64,000 nt of DNA, taken from contig NZ_JAZHSB010000001.1 in the NCBI RefSeq assembly GCF_036924715.1, positions 6,439,001-6,503,000 on the forward strand, read 5' to 3'. The DNA is from Bradyrhizobium sp. AZCC 1721 (GTDB lineage: Bacteria > Pseudomonadota > Alphaproteobacteria > Rhizobiales > Xanthobacteraceae). The translations under genes were made by a program, and so were the position numbers. This document shows positions 8,166-16,866 of the stretch, piece by piece; the stretch's first letter is position 1, and each line of letters starts with the position of its first letter. Below the pieces are notes generated by a model. The model searched no databases. It was not told where the DNA came from and saw nothing but the letters and a program-made list of their open reading frames with translations.

Positions 8166-8954
8166 ATGAATACGACGTTTACGAGCATTCGGGATTGGAG
8201 CGAGGCTTTGCTCACATCCCTTGCGGCCGCGATGGCCGTATTCTTCGCCGCCATTCCCAAGATCCTTGCATTTGCCGCGATCCTAATTATCGGCTGGTTC
8301 GTCGCGGCCTTAGTGGCAAGCGCAATCGCGGCGGTGCTTCGGCGAGTCCGCTTCAACGAACTATCCACGCAATCGGGGTTCACCGGCTTCGTTCATAACA
8401 TGGGGCTGGAGACTGATGCCTCGGGAGCGATTGCCCTCACGACGAAATGGTTCATCAGGCTGATCGCGCTTGTGGTTGCGTTCGACGCTTTGGGTCTACC
8501 GGCTGTTTCGGACGTGTTGCGACAACTCCTGTTGTGGATTCCCAACCTTATCGTCGGAATCGTCGTTCTCGTCATCGGTGGCTTGGCGGCGAATGCCCTG
8601 GGTAACTTGGTCCGAGGCGCCACGGCACAGGCCGACCTGGGCAATCCCGACCTCCTCGCCAAGATTGCAAAGGTCATGGTGTGGGCCTTCGCCATCGTCA
8701 TAGCCGTGAACCAGATCGGTGTTGCACAGACGTTGGCCAACACGCTGTTCACGGCTGTCGTCGGCGCAGCAGCTCTCGCGCTCGGTCTGGCCTTCGGGCT
8801 CGGTGGACGAGAGACTGCAGCCGAGATTGTCCGTCGATGGTACGACTCGTCGCGAGGTGTCGCGTCGAAGCTCGACGAAGCTGCTGAAGCCGGCCGTCGC
8901 TTGGGCGAACACGCGGCAGGTACTTCCCAACCGCCGCGCCAGTCCAGCAGGTGA
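8166..8954 (+). CDS. MscS/CmpX-type small-conductance channel-like membrane protein
   Basis: 262 residues; the ATG at 8166 follows GGAGGAAG. Five hydrophobic segments are visible: about 15-35, 35-58, 93-112, 120-150 and 175-212. The segments around IPKILAFAAILIIGWFVAAL and LLWIPNLIVGIVVLVIGG match the conserved TM-helix repeat of CmpX-like mechanosensitive proteins, and the last one (AALALGLAFGLGGRETA) resembles the Ala/Gly pore helix of MscS. The cytoplasmic beta domain is replaced by a ~45-residue soluble tail, so it is a minimal relative. Likely role: osmotic or membrane-stress response. The next gene overlaps its stop region. Confidence 0.82.
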   Translation: MNTTFTSIRDWSEALLTSLAAAMAVFFAAIPKILAFAAILIIGWFVAALVASAIAAVLRRVRFNELSTQSGFTGFVHNMGLETDASGAIALTTKWFIRLIALVVAFDALGLPAVSDVLRQLLLWIPNLIVGIVVLVIGGLAANALGNLVRGATAQADLGNPDLLAKIAKVMVWAFAIVIAVNQIGVAQTLANTLFTAVVGAAALALGLAFGLGGRETAAEIVRRWYDSSRGVASKLDEAAEAGRRLGEHAAGTSQPPRQSSR

Positions 8955-8956
8955 AC

Positions 8957-9286
8957 ATGATGATACCGGAAGACGCGAAGGCGACGATTGAGCATGTTCC
9001 GCAGAACACTGGACGCGATGGTGCCGTCGACCTTGTTGCCAAGATGCACGAGTTCGGCGTCTTCTCGCATTCTGCCGCCGCCAGAGAGCTATACTGCAGC
9101 TCGAACGGGGCACGCTGGTACCTAGCCTGTGACGCTGACAGAGTTTCTGTTGTGCACGTGCCCAACGTCTCTTCCGGCGGACGCACGGAGAAGTTAGAGA
9201 TCAGGGAATTCTTAGCGCGAGGCGGAGACGGACCGGAGCATCAAGAGTTGTTGCGTCTCATTGGGACGCTGGTGGAGGCTATTTAG
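8957..9286 (+). CDS. Conserved hypothetical protein, ~109 aa
   Basis: Translation may start at GTG 8951 (overlapping the previous stop), ATG 8957 or ATG 8960; ATG 8957 has AGGTGA just upstream. The protein is soluble. The middle (NGARWYLACDADRVSVVHVPNVSSGG) alternates strands, and the C-terminus (IREFLARGGDGPEHQELLRLIG) is helical. The layout resembles short rhizobial proteins of unknown function. It is translationally coupled to the channel-like protein. Confidence 0.72.
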   Translation: MMIPEDAKATIEHVPQNTGRDGAVDLVAKMHEFGVFSHSAAARELYCSSNGARWYLACDADRVSVVHVPNVSSGGRTEKLEIREFLARGGDGPEHQELLRLIGTLVEAI

Positions 9287-9518
9287 CCCGAGGGCGCTGC
9301 TGTCTTGATCTCGCTGCTGCGCCATAGGCCTAGCCTCCAATCACAGGGCCAATGGGTGAGGTGGCCCGGCCTTGGCTCTCAAACCTCGTACAGGGGCAGC
9401 TACGCACGCATTCATGAGTACAAGCGAAGCGGACGTTGTTTCGATATGCTGTCCTCAAAGGGACTGAAGACAACCGCTCGGTGAGTTCGCGGCCATCATT
9501 GCGCGCATTGGAGGCCTC
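9287..9518. other. Intergenic region
   Basis: 232 bp with no supported gene; promoter for the gene at 9519 is presumed. Confidence 0.3.
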
Positions 9519-9794
9519 ATGCGATTCATTTTCCGTGTTCTCGCCGCATCCGCGGTTCTCGTCTTCTATCTCCCCGTGATCTCGGGAGTCATGCTTGCGA
9601 CTGCTGATGCGACTGGTGGGTTGCCGGGCACTCTCACCGGCTGGTGGAAGTATATCGGCGATGTGATCGCCGAAGGCGCTGGCTTTTCTGCAAGCTACAA
9701 AGAGAACATGTTCACTATATGGGGCATCGCCGCGCTCCTCAGCGTCATCGGTCACACACTGCTTTCGATTTCGAGGGCGTGGATGCATCGATGA
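9519..9794 (+). CDS. Small two-helix membrane protein
   Basis: 91 residues; the ATG at 9519 follows GGAGG with a short five-base spacer. Two hydrophobic segments, residues ~5-28 (VLAASAVLVFYLPVISGVML) and ~68-86 (FTIWGIAALLSVIGHTLL), flank a ~40-residue polar loop containing TGWWKYIGDV. It could span the membrane twice. I do not recognise a family. It is the last gene before the second copy of the ~200-bp repeat. Confidence 0.6.
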   Translation: MRFIFRVLAASAVLVFYLPVISGVMLATADATGGLPGTLTGWWKYIGDVIAEGAGFSASYKENMFTIWGIAALLSVIGHTLLSISRAWMHR

Positions 9795-9899
9795 GGAATT
9801 TCGGAAACCCCGCTATTTGCCTTAACGCAACCCGAAGGGAATGACTGCGCGGTCGTGCACCAGATCGCTCGCGGCCTGCGCGGCTGTCCGCTTCCGGCA

Positions 9900-10100
9900 C
9901 ATAGCGTCGTTTCGCTGCTATGCAGTAGCACGTCGGCTATCGGGGCATGGCGGACTCTGGCGCGGCGTCAGCCCGGCAACTTTATGAGTTCACGGACTGG
10001 ATGCATCGGCCGCCGCCTGCGCCAAGGCTTCTCGACGGCCCGAGACCGCAAGTCCCTGCCAAGCCCTGGCGTCGCGGGGTCACGGAGCATGACAGCGTCT
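9900..10100. repeat. Direct repeat copy 2 (~200 bp)
   Basis: Second copy of the element at 6433-6633, same orientation. Its right end falls exactly on the stop codon (10099-10101) of the RND pump gene, so this copy sits directly downstream of that gene and may be part of its 3' region. Copy 1 has no such gene beside it, so the pump-adjacent copy may be the ancestral one. Confidence 0.85.
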
Positions 10101-13100
10101 ATGACTTCACCGGCGCCGGCGGGCCAGCCACCTCGGCTGCCGCCGCTTCCTCCGCCTTCTCCCGGTCCCCCGCCAGCACGCGCTGCACAGAGACGAAGAA
10201 CACCGGCACCATCAACAGCGCCAGGATCACGACCGCGATCATGCCGCCCATCACGCTGGTGCCGAGCGCCTGCTGGCTGGCGCCGCCGGCTCCCGTCGCA
10301 ATCGCCATTGGCAGCACGCCGCAGACGAAGGCTAGGCCGGTCATCAAAATCGGGCGGAAGCGCAGCGAACAGGCTTCGACCGTGGCTTCGATCAGCGGCT
10401 TACCTTGCGCACGCAGATCCTTGGCGAATTCGATGATGAGGATGGCGTCTTTCGCCGCCAGGCCAATGATGGTGATCAGGCCGACGGTGAAGTAGACGTC
10501 GTTCGGTAGCCCCCGCATGGTCGCGGCAATCACCGCGCCGCAGATGCCAAGCGGCACCGTCAGCAAGACCGCAAGCGGAATGGTCCAGCTCTCATAAAGC
10601 GCAGCAAGCAGCAGGAACACCACCAGCACCGAGAGGCCGAGCAGGAACGGCGCCTGCGAGCCCGACAGCTTTTCCTGCAGCGACTGGCCGGTCCATTCGA
10701 AACCGAAGCCGCGCGGCAGCTTGTTGGCCAGCCGCTCCATCTCGGCGATGGCATCGCCGGAGGTGAAGCCGGGCTTGGCTTCGCCTGAGATGCGCACGGC
10801 GGGATAGTAGTTGAAGCCCGCGATCTGGGTCGGCCCCTTCGACCACTGGACCGTGGCGAAAGCGGAGAACGGCACCAACTGACCGCGGCTGTTCTTGACG
10901 TTGTAATTGAGGATGTCGTCGGCGTTCATGCGGCTGGCGCGGTCGGCCTGCACGATCACGCGCTGCATCCTGCCGCGGTTCGGAAAGTCGTTGATATAGT
11001 TCGAGCCGAGATTGGTCGAAATCGTCTGATTGATGTCCTCGAAGGTGACGCCGAATGCGCCGGCTTTCTCGCGGTCGATCATCAGATTGACCTGCGGCGC
11101 TGGCGGCAGGCCCTCGACATAGACCTTCTGCAGGATGGGGCTGGCGTTGGCTTCCGCGATCAGCCGGTCGGATGCGGCGACCAGCGCCGGATAGCCCTTC
11201 TGGCCGCGGTCCTGCAGGCGGAACGAGAAGCCGGAGGAATTGCCGAGGTTGTCGATCGGCGGCGGCTGCAGCGCCGAGATCCTGGCGTCGCGGATCGACG
11301 AGAGTTCGCGGTTGATGTCGGCGACGATCGCGGCGGCGGAATCCTTTTTGCCCCGTTCCGACCAGTCTTTCAACGTGATGAAGGCCTGCGCGGTGTTCAT
11401 GCCCTGGCCGAGGAAGCTGAAGCCGGTGAGGAACGTGACGTCCTCGACGCCGGCGCGATTGAGCAGATACTTCTCCACGGCCCCGACCGCCGCTTCGGTG
11501 CGAGCGTAGGAGGAATCGGACGGCGTCTGCACGTCTGTCGTGATGAAGCCCTGGTCGTCGACCGGCAGGAAGCCGCCGGGCAGCCGGACGAAGGCCCAGC
11601 CGAGGCCGATGAGCAGCGCGGCGTAGATCAGCATCAAACGCCCGGTGCGCTTCAGCGAGCCCTGCACGGTGCGCGAATAGCCGCCACGGCTCGTCTCGAG
11701 CACGCGGTTGAACCAGCCGAACACGCCCTTGCGCGCATGGCCGTGGCCGGCCTCGACCGGCTTCAACAACGTCGCGCATAGCGCCGGCGTCAGCGAAAGG
11801 GCCAGCAGCGCGGAGAAAGCGATGGCCGAGATCATCGTGACCGAGAACTGGCGATAGATGATGCCGACCGAACCCGGGAAGAACGCCATCGGCACGAACA
11901 CGGCCATCAGCACCAGCGTGATGCCGATGATGGCGCTGGTGATCTGCGACATCGCCTTGCGGGTCGCTTCCTTCGGCGGCAGGCCCTCTTCCGCCATGAT
12001 CCGCTCGACGTTCTCGACCACGACGATGGCGTCGTCGACGAGAATGCCGACCGCCAGCACCATGCCGAACATGGTCAGCATGTTGATGGAATAGCCGGCC
12101 GCCATCAGCATCGCACAGGTGCCGAGCAGCGCCACCGGCACCACGATGGTCGGAATGATGGTGTAGCGGATGTTCTGCAGGAACAGGAACATCACGATGA
12201 AGACCAGCACCACCGCTTCCACCAGCGTCATCAACACCTTGTTGATCGAGGCCTTGACGACGGGCGTGATGTTGTACGGGATTTCGTAACCGATATTGGC
12301 CGGAAAGAATTTTGACAATTCCTTCATCTTGGCTTCGACGGCGCTGGCGGTGGCAAGCGCGTTGCCGGTCGGCGACAGCAGCACCGAAAGGCCCGCCGTC
12401 GGCTTGCCGTTGAGCCGCGTGTTGAACTGGTAGCTCAGGCCGCCAATCTCGATGCGGGCGACGTCGCGCAGCCGCACCGTCGATCCATCCGGATTGGCGC
12501 GCAGCGTGATGGCGCCGAATTCATCCGGCGATGAGAGCTGACCCTTGACCAGCACCAGCGCGGAAATCCTCTGCTCCGGCGTGCTCGGCTCGGCGCCGAC
12601 GCTGCCCGAGGCGACCTGGGCGTTCTGCGCCGAGATCGCCTTGTTGACGTCGTCGGCGGTAAGGCCGTAGCCGACCAGCTTGGCCGGATCGACCCAGATC
12701 CGCAGCGAACGTTCGGTGGAATAGAGCGTGGCGCGGCCAACGCCGGGAATGCGCCTGATCTCGCCGAGCACGTTGCGGATCATGAAGTCGCCGAGGCCGA
12801 TTTCGTCGAGCGAGCCGTCGGCCGAATTCAGCGTAATGATCTGCAGCACGGCAGAGGAGGCCTCCTCGACCAGGATGCCCTGCTGGATCACCGCGCGCGG
12901 AAGCCGAGCCTCGACGCGCTTGAGTCGGTTCTGCACTTCGACCGACGCCGCACCCGTCTCCGTGCCGGGCACGAAGTTGGCGATGATTTCGACCTGTCCC
13001 AGCGAGTCAGAGGTAGATTCGAAATTGAGGATGCCGGAGGCGCCGTTGAGTTCCTCCTCGATCAGCCGCGTGACGCTGTTGTAGAGGTTCTCCGGCGACG

Positions 13101-13254
13101 CGCCGGGATAGCTGGTCGAGATCGAGATCGAGGGCGGTGCGATGATCGGATATTGCGCGACCGCCAGCAACGGGATCGAGATCGCGCCGATCAGGCAGAT
13201 GAAAAGCGCGACCACCCAGGCGAAGATCGGCCGGTCGATGAAGAAGCTGGGCAT
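10099..13254 (-). CDS. RND multidrug efflux pump, inner-membrane transporter (HAE-1, AcrB/MexB-like)
   Basis: 1051 residues, normal length for HAE-1 pumps. The N-terminus (SFFIDRPIFAWVVALFICL) is the classic first helix. The proton-relay pair is visible in GILVDDAIVVVENVERIM, and the pore and porter domains have the expected blocks (ANPDGSTVRLRDVARIEIG). It drives drug and lipid-like substrates out using the proton gradient, in a trimer with the adaptor encoded nine bases upstream and an outer-membrane channel. No outer-membrane channel gene lies next to it, so a shared TolC-type protein is needed. No repressor gene flanks the operon within the window. Confidence 0.95.
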   Translation of the reverse strand: MPSFFIDRPIFAWVVALFICLIGAISIPLLAVAQYPIIAPPSISISTSYPGASPENLYNSVTRLIEEELNGASGILNFESTSDSLGQVEIIANFVPGTETGAASVEVQNRLKRVEARLPRAVIQQGILVEEASSAVLQIITLNSADGSLDEIGLGDFMIRNVLGEIRRIPGVGRATLYSTERSLRIWVDPAKLVGYGLTADDVNKAISAQNAQVASGSVGAEPSTPEQRISALVLVKGQLSSPDEFGAITLRANPDGSTVRLRDVARIEIGGLSYQFNTRLNGKPTAGLSVLLSPTGNALATASAVEAKMKELSKFFPANIGYEIPYNITPVVKASINKVLMTLVEAVVLVFIVMFLFLQNIRYTIIPTIVVPVALLGTCAMLMAAGYSINMLTMFGMVLAVGILVDDAIVVVENVERIMAEEGLPPKEATRKAMSQITSAIIGITLVLMAVFVPMAFFPGSVGIIYRQFSVTMISAIAFSALLALSLTPALCATLLKPVEAGHGHARKGVFGWFNRVLETSRGGYSRTVQGSLKRTGRLMLIYAALLIGLGWAFVRLPGGFLPVDDQGFITTDVQTPSDSSYARTEAAVGAVEKYLLNRAGVEDVTFLTGFSFLGQGMNTAQAFITLKDWSERGKKDSAAAIVADINRELSSIRDARISALQPPPIDNLGNSSGFSFRLQDRGQKGYPALVAASDRLIAEANASPILQKVYVEGLPPAPQVNLMIDREKAGAFGVTFEDINQTISTNLGSNYINDFPNRGRMQRVIVQADRASRMNADDILNYNVKNSRGQLVPFSAFATVQWSKGPTQIAGFNYYPAVRISGEAKPGFTSGDAIAEMERLANKLPRGFGFEWTGQSLQEKLSGSQAPFLLGLSVLVVFLLLAALYESWTIPLAVLLTVPLGICGAVIAATMRGLPNDVYFTVGLITIIGLAAKDAILIIEFAKDLRAQGKPLIEATVEACSLRFRPILMTGLAFVCGVLPMAIATGAGGASQQALGTSVMGGMIAVVILALLMVPVFFVSVQRVLAGDREKAEEAAAAEVAGPPAPVKS

Positions 13255-13263
13255 GTCCCGGTC

Positions 13264-14478
13264 TCAGCGGGACGCTTGCGCTGCCGGTGCTGGCGGTATC
13301 GAACCAACCGAGGCATCCGCATCGATCCACGCCTTCGCCTTGACCTTGTCGCCGGCAACAAACTTCTGGAACCCGTCGACGATGACGCGGTCGCCCTCCT
13401 TGAGGCCCTCGCTGATCAGCCACACGCCGTCCTGCATCGGGCCGGTGCGGACCGGCTGCGTCGCGACGCGGCCGTCGTCCTTGACCACGAAGACTTCGCT
13501 GCCGCCGCCGGCATCGCGCTGGATCGCCTGCTGCGGCACGGCCATGGCATCGGAATCGATGCCCTGTTCGATCAGGACGCGGACATACATGCCGGGCAGT
13601 AGTTCGCGATTCGGATTCGGAAACTGTCCGCGCAGCGTGACCTGCCCGGTATAGGCGTCGACCTTGGCATCAGAGAACAGAAGCTTGCCGGGAATCGAAT
13701 AGGCCGGACCATCGTCGAGCACGAGGCGGACCTTGGCCACGTCGGGCGCGATCCGGTCGAGGTCGCCGCTTTCGAGCGCACGGCGCAGCTTGTTCATCTC
13801 CGCGATCGATTGGGTGAAATCGGCGTAGATCGGGTCGAGCTGTTGGATCGTGGCAAGGCTGGTGGTCTCGTTCTGCACCACCAGCGCGCCTTCGCTCACC
13901 AGTGCGGCGCCGACGACGCCGCTGATTGGCGCACGGATTGTTGCATAGTCGAGATTGAGCTTCGCGCGGGCGACATCGGCCCTGCGGCTGCCAACTTCAG
14001 CCTCAGCCTGGCGTTGGGCTGCGATGGCCTTTTCGTTCTCTGCCTCCGGCGCCGCGCGCTGGCTGGTCAGCGTCGCAATGCGCCGGGCGTGCTGGGTGGC
14101 GAGATCGAGCGCAGCTTCCGCCTTGTCCAGCGCGGCTTCGCTCGCCTGCAGTTCCACCTCGAACGGTTTGGGGTCGATCCGGTAGAGCGGATCGCCGGCC
14201 TTCACCTCGGTGCCCTGCTGGAACAGGCGCTCGACGACGATGCCCGAAACCCGCGCACGGACTTCCGAGACCCGGGTGGGTGCGATTCGGCCGGGCAATT
14301 CACGAACGATGGCGCGGGGCTGAGATCTGACGGTGAAAGTGCCTACTTCAGGCTCGGGCGGCTTTGCCGCTGCGGTCGCGGCGATCGGTTCATTGCAGCC
14401 AGCCAAAAGCGGCGCCATCGCAGTCAACATCACAATGATGCATGCCGATTGCGTTCGTAGTCCGGACATTGAAAGCAT
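13264..14478 (-). CDS. RND efflux periplasmic adaptor (AcrA/MexA-like lipoprotein)
   Basis: 404 residues from the ATG at 14478; a second ATG three codons later is equally possible. A lipobox (APLLAGC) near residue 28 indicates lipid anchoring to the inner membrane. The biotinyl-lipoyl halves (VRARVSGIVVERLFQQGTEV and TIRAPISGVVGAALV) flank a helical hairpin (QASEAALDKAEAALDLATQ). Beta-barrel and membrane-proximal domains follow. It bridges the RND pump and an outer-membrane channel. It is first in the operon, with nine bases to the pump gene. Confidence 0.93.
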   Translation of the reverse strand: MLSMSGLRTQSACIIVMLTAMAPLLAGCNEPIAATAAAKPPEPEVGTFTVRSQPRAIVRELPGRIAPTRVSEVRARVSGIVVERLFQQGTEVKAGDPLYRIDPKPFEVELQASEAALDKAEAALDLATQHARRIATLTSQRAAPEAENEKAIAAQRQAEAEVGSRRADVARAKLNLDYATIRAPISGVVGAALVSEGALVVQNETTSLATIQQLDPIYADFTQSIAEMNKLRRALESGDLDRIAPDVAKVRLVLDDGPAYSIPGKLLFSDAKVDAYTGQVTLRGQFPNPNRELLPGMYVRVLIEQGIDSDAMAVPQQAIQRDAGGGSEVFVVKDDGRVATQPVRTGPMQDGVWLISEGLKEGDRVIVDGFQKFVAGDKVKAKAWIDADASVGSIPPAPAAQASR

Positions 14479-14766
14479 TGCCCCAGTTCAGGTTGGAAGG
14501 CGCGAGTTGAGCATTCGCGACGTTGTCGTAAGAGTCTTGGGAACTCACGGTTAGTGGAAGATAGGATAGGGACAGACTGCTGCGACGCAATACGATTTCG
14601 CGGCGGCCCAATGTCACACAACGCTATCACACTGAACTACCGCTCATTTTTCCAGATTCACTTGATTGTGAGACGGTTCCATTGCGTTTGGCCGGAAACA
14701 GACGGCCGGGAACCCGCCGTTTCGCTGCAGCAGATGACCGCGCGGGAGGCATCCGGCACGAATCGG
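14479..14766. other. Upstream region of the efflux operon
   Basis: 288 bp between the start of the adaptor gene and the end of the methyltransferase remnant. It should contain the efflux promoter; I find no clear operator palindrome. Confidence 0.35.
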
Positions 14767-15325
14767 TTAACGCCTGGCTACCGCCGCCTTGAGCCGGTAA
14801 TGGCTGATGCCCCACTCGCTGCCACCGGCGTAACCGAACAGGCCTGCGGTGGCGAGCAGGAACCAGCGCCAACGCCGCATCCACAGCGCAGTCTCGCCGC
14901 CATAGACCTTGCGAAGCACGCGCTCGATTTCGTCGCGATGTCGGTCGAAGTTCGCCAGCCAGTCCTGCGCGTTGCGCTGACAATGCATGCTGCTCCAGCG
15001 CCATTCCCTTTCGACCCCGAACAGATCGGCATATTGCCGGATCAGATGATGGCTCGGCATCACGCCGCCGGTACAGAAATGCTGCGCAATCCCGTCCTCG
15101 CCATCGGCGCGATCGAACACATTCGATGGCGCGTGCCGCCACTTCGTCGGCGAGCCAGGCATCGCTTTCGGCATTTCCGGTGGCGAGTTTCGTGGCGGTG
15201 CGTGAGCAGAGCTGGTGGATTGCGGCCCGGATAATCACGTCGGGCAGCGGCACCCGCTCGGCGGTGCCCAGGATCGCGGAGACGAAGCCATGACACTCCC
15301 TCCATTTTGGCACGATCCTTTTCAA
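14767..15325 (-). pseudogene. Remnant of a CFA-synthase-like SAM-dependent methyltransferase
   Basis: Two pieces of one protein family in different frames. The N-terminal piece (from about 15325 to 15122) contains VPLPDVIIRAAIHQLCSRTATKL and ends AARAI. The C-terminal piece, from about 15123 to the stop at 14767, begins NVFDRADGEDGIAQHF, then has GGVMPSHHLIRQYADLF and WMRRWRWFLLATAGLFGYA, the usual end of cyclopropane-fatty-acid-synthase-like methyltransferases. The SAM-binding and catalytic middle, by family length roughly 180 residues, is missing and the junction shifts frame. No functional enzyme can be made. The start is uncertain. Confidence 0.82.
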
Positions 15326-15695
15326 AAACCGGTCCCCGCACGGGCTAACGCGACCCTCCGGGTCGGATCATGCCGGCGGCGGCCGCCGGAAGAACGGGCT
15401 GGTCTGCAACCGGCAGTCGCGATACAGCCACTGCTCCTGCACCACCTAGAGGCGCCCGCCATCAGAACCGGGAAAGATGCGGCAATGGCCAACACGCCTC
15501 GGGATATATAAGAGCGTCATGAAAAATCTCGGTTGGACATCGAACCGTTCCAAAATACGCTGATGTCAAAGCCCGGTTTCGGGAAGATGTTCCACCACCG
15601 TCGGCCCGAAATCGCGGCTTGCCAGCTTTTTTCTCCAGCCCGCTGTGCCATATTGGCGCCAGCGCGGCTTTTCGTAACCGGATGACACCCCGCAA
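15326..15695. other. 370-bp gap
   Basis: No supported gene between the methyltransferase remnant and the stator-like gene. A promoter for 15696 is presumed; no clear consensus seen. Confidence 0.35.
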
Positions 15696-16691
15696 ATGCC
15701 TTCAGGCCCCTCCTCCCGCTCCGAAATGGAGATCGAACTGAGCAAACTGTCCTCACCACGGATTTTCCTGGTGCGGATGCTCGTGTTCCTGGTGCTCTGC
15801 GCGCTGGTCACGGTCGTGCTCTATAAGCAGATCACCGTGGCGTTCTTTGCCAACCCTGGCCTTAACGCGCTGATCGGCGGGGTGCTCCTGATCGGCATCA
15901 TCCTGTCATTCCGGCAGGTGGTTCGGCTCTATCCGGAGGTGGCCTGGGTCAACAGTTTCCGCATCGCCGATCCGGGGCTCGCAATCGACCGGCGCCCGAC
16001 CCTGCTGGCGCCGATGGCGGCAATTCTCGGCGGCGAGCGTACCGGGCGCATGACGATATCGCAGCAGACCATGCGGCACTTGCTGGATTCGATTGCGACG
16101 CGGCTGGACGAAGCCCGTGATATTTCCCGCTACATGACAGGCTTGCTGGTCTTCCTCGGCCTGCTTGGCACCTTCTGGGGCCTGATCGAAACCGTCGGTT
16201 CCGTCGGCAAGGTGATCGACGGCCTGAAAGTCGGCGGCGATGCCGGCTCGCTGTTCGACACTCTCAAAGAGGGGTTGGCCGCCCCGCTCGGCGGCATGGG
16301 CATTTCGTTCTCGTCCTCGCTGTTCGGCCTCGCGGGCTCCCTGATCCTGGGCTTTCTCGACCTGCAGTCGAGCCAGGCGCAGAACCGCTTCTATACCGAC
16401 CTTGAAGACTGGCTCGCCTCCACCGTGCGCGAATATGGCGATGGCAGTTCCGGGATCGGCGGTGAACTGCAGCATGCAATGGAACGTATCCGCGCAGTGG
16501 TGGAAGAGAGCGGCGGCAGCCGCAACACCACGGCGGCGATGGCCAATCTGGCCGAGGCGATCCAGGGCCTGGTTGCGCATATGCGCACCGAGCAGCAGAT
16601 GATCCGCGAATGGGCCGACGGTCAGGGCGAACAAAACCGCGAGATCAAGAAGCTCCTGGAACGGATCGCCAGACAGCCCGAGAAGAGCTGA
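15696..16691 (+). CDS. MotA/TolQ/ExbB-like proton-channel membrane protein
   Basis: 331 residues from the ATG at 15696; ATG 15726 is an alternative and neither has a strong ribosome-binding site. Membrane segments lie at ~27-48, 53-72, 150-172 and 205-228. The third contains GLLVFLGLLGTFWGLIETV, the conserved helix of the MotA/TolQ/ExbB family, and the fourth GMGISFSSSLFGLAGSLI. A soluble, charged C-terminal tail of ~100 residues follows. It should form the channel ring of a proton-driven complex with the MotB/OmpA-like protein encoded 175 bp downstream. There are no other flagellar, Tol or Ton genes here. The powered process is unknown. Confidence 0.85.
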   Translation: MPSGPSSRSEMEIELSKLSSPRIFLVRMLVFLVLCALVTVVLYKQITVAFFANPGLNALIGGVLLIGIILSFRQVVRLYPEVAWVNSFRIADPGLAIDRRPTLLAPMAAILGGERTGRMTISQQTMRHLLDSIATRLDEARDISRYMTGLLVFLGLLGTFWGLIETVGSVGKVIDGLKVGGDAGSLFDTLKEGLAAPLGGMGISFSSSLFGLAGSLILGFLDLQSSQAQNRFYTDLEDWLASTVREYGDGSSGIGGELQHAMERIRAVVEESGGSRNTTAAMANLAEAIQGLVAHMRTEQQMIREWADGQGEQNREIKKLLERIARQPEKS

Positions 16692-16703
16692 AGTGGAAAG
16701 TTC

Positions 16704-16850
16704 GTGTCCCGGACGCGGCGCAGCAGGCAAAAGCGCGTTTACGCGCGTCTTCGACACGCTATGGTGATGCGACGCAGAGCCGGGACCCAGCACGAATAGG
16801 TCCCGGCTCTGCGGCGCAGCGTTTCCACGCCGCGCCGCGTCCGGGACACG
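16704..16850. repeat. Nested palindromic element between the two stator-like genes
   Basis: Outer arms GTGTCCCGGACGCGGCG (16704-16720) and its complement (about 16833-16849) enclose an inner pair GCAGAGCCGGGACC / GGTCCCGGCTCTGC (16774-16787 with 16799-16812). It resembles the REP-like intergenic palindromes common in Bradyrhizobium. Folded as RNA it would form a long branched hairpin and could stabilise or attenuate the two-gene mRNA. Confidence 0.85.
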
Positions 16851-16866
16851 AGATTGGAGACGACAA

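Noticed and set aside
9330..9788. 152-codon minus-strand frame opposite the small membrane protein
   Set aside because: It is the antisense of a better-supported gene with a Shine-Dalgarno and helices; charged repetitive composition typical of antisense frames.
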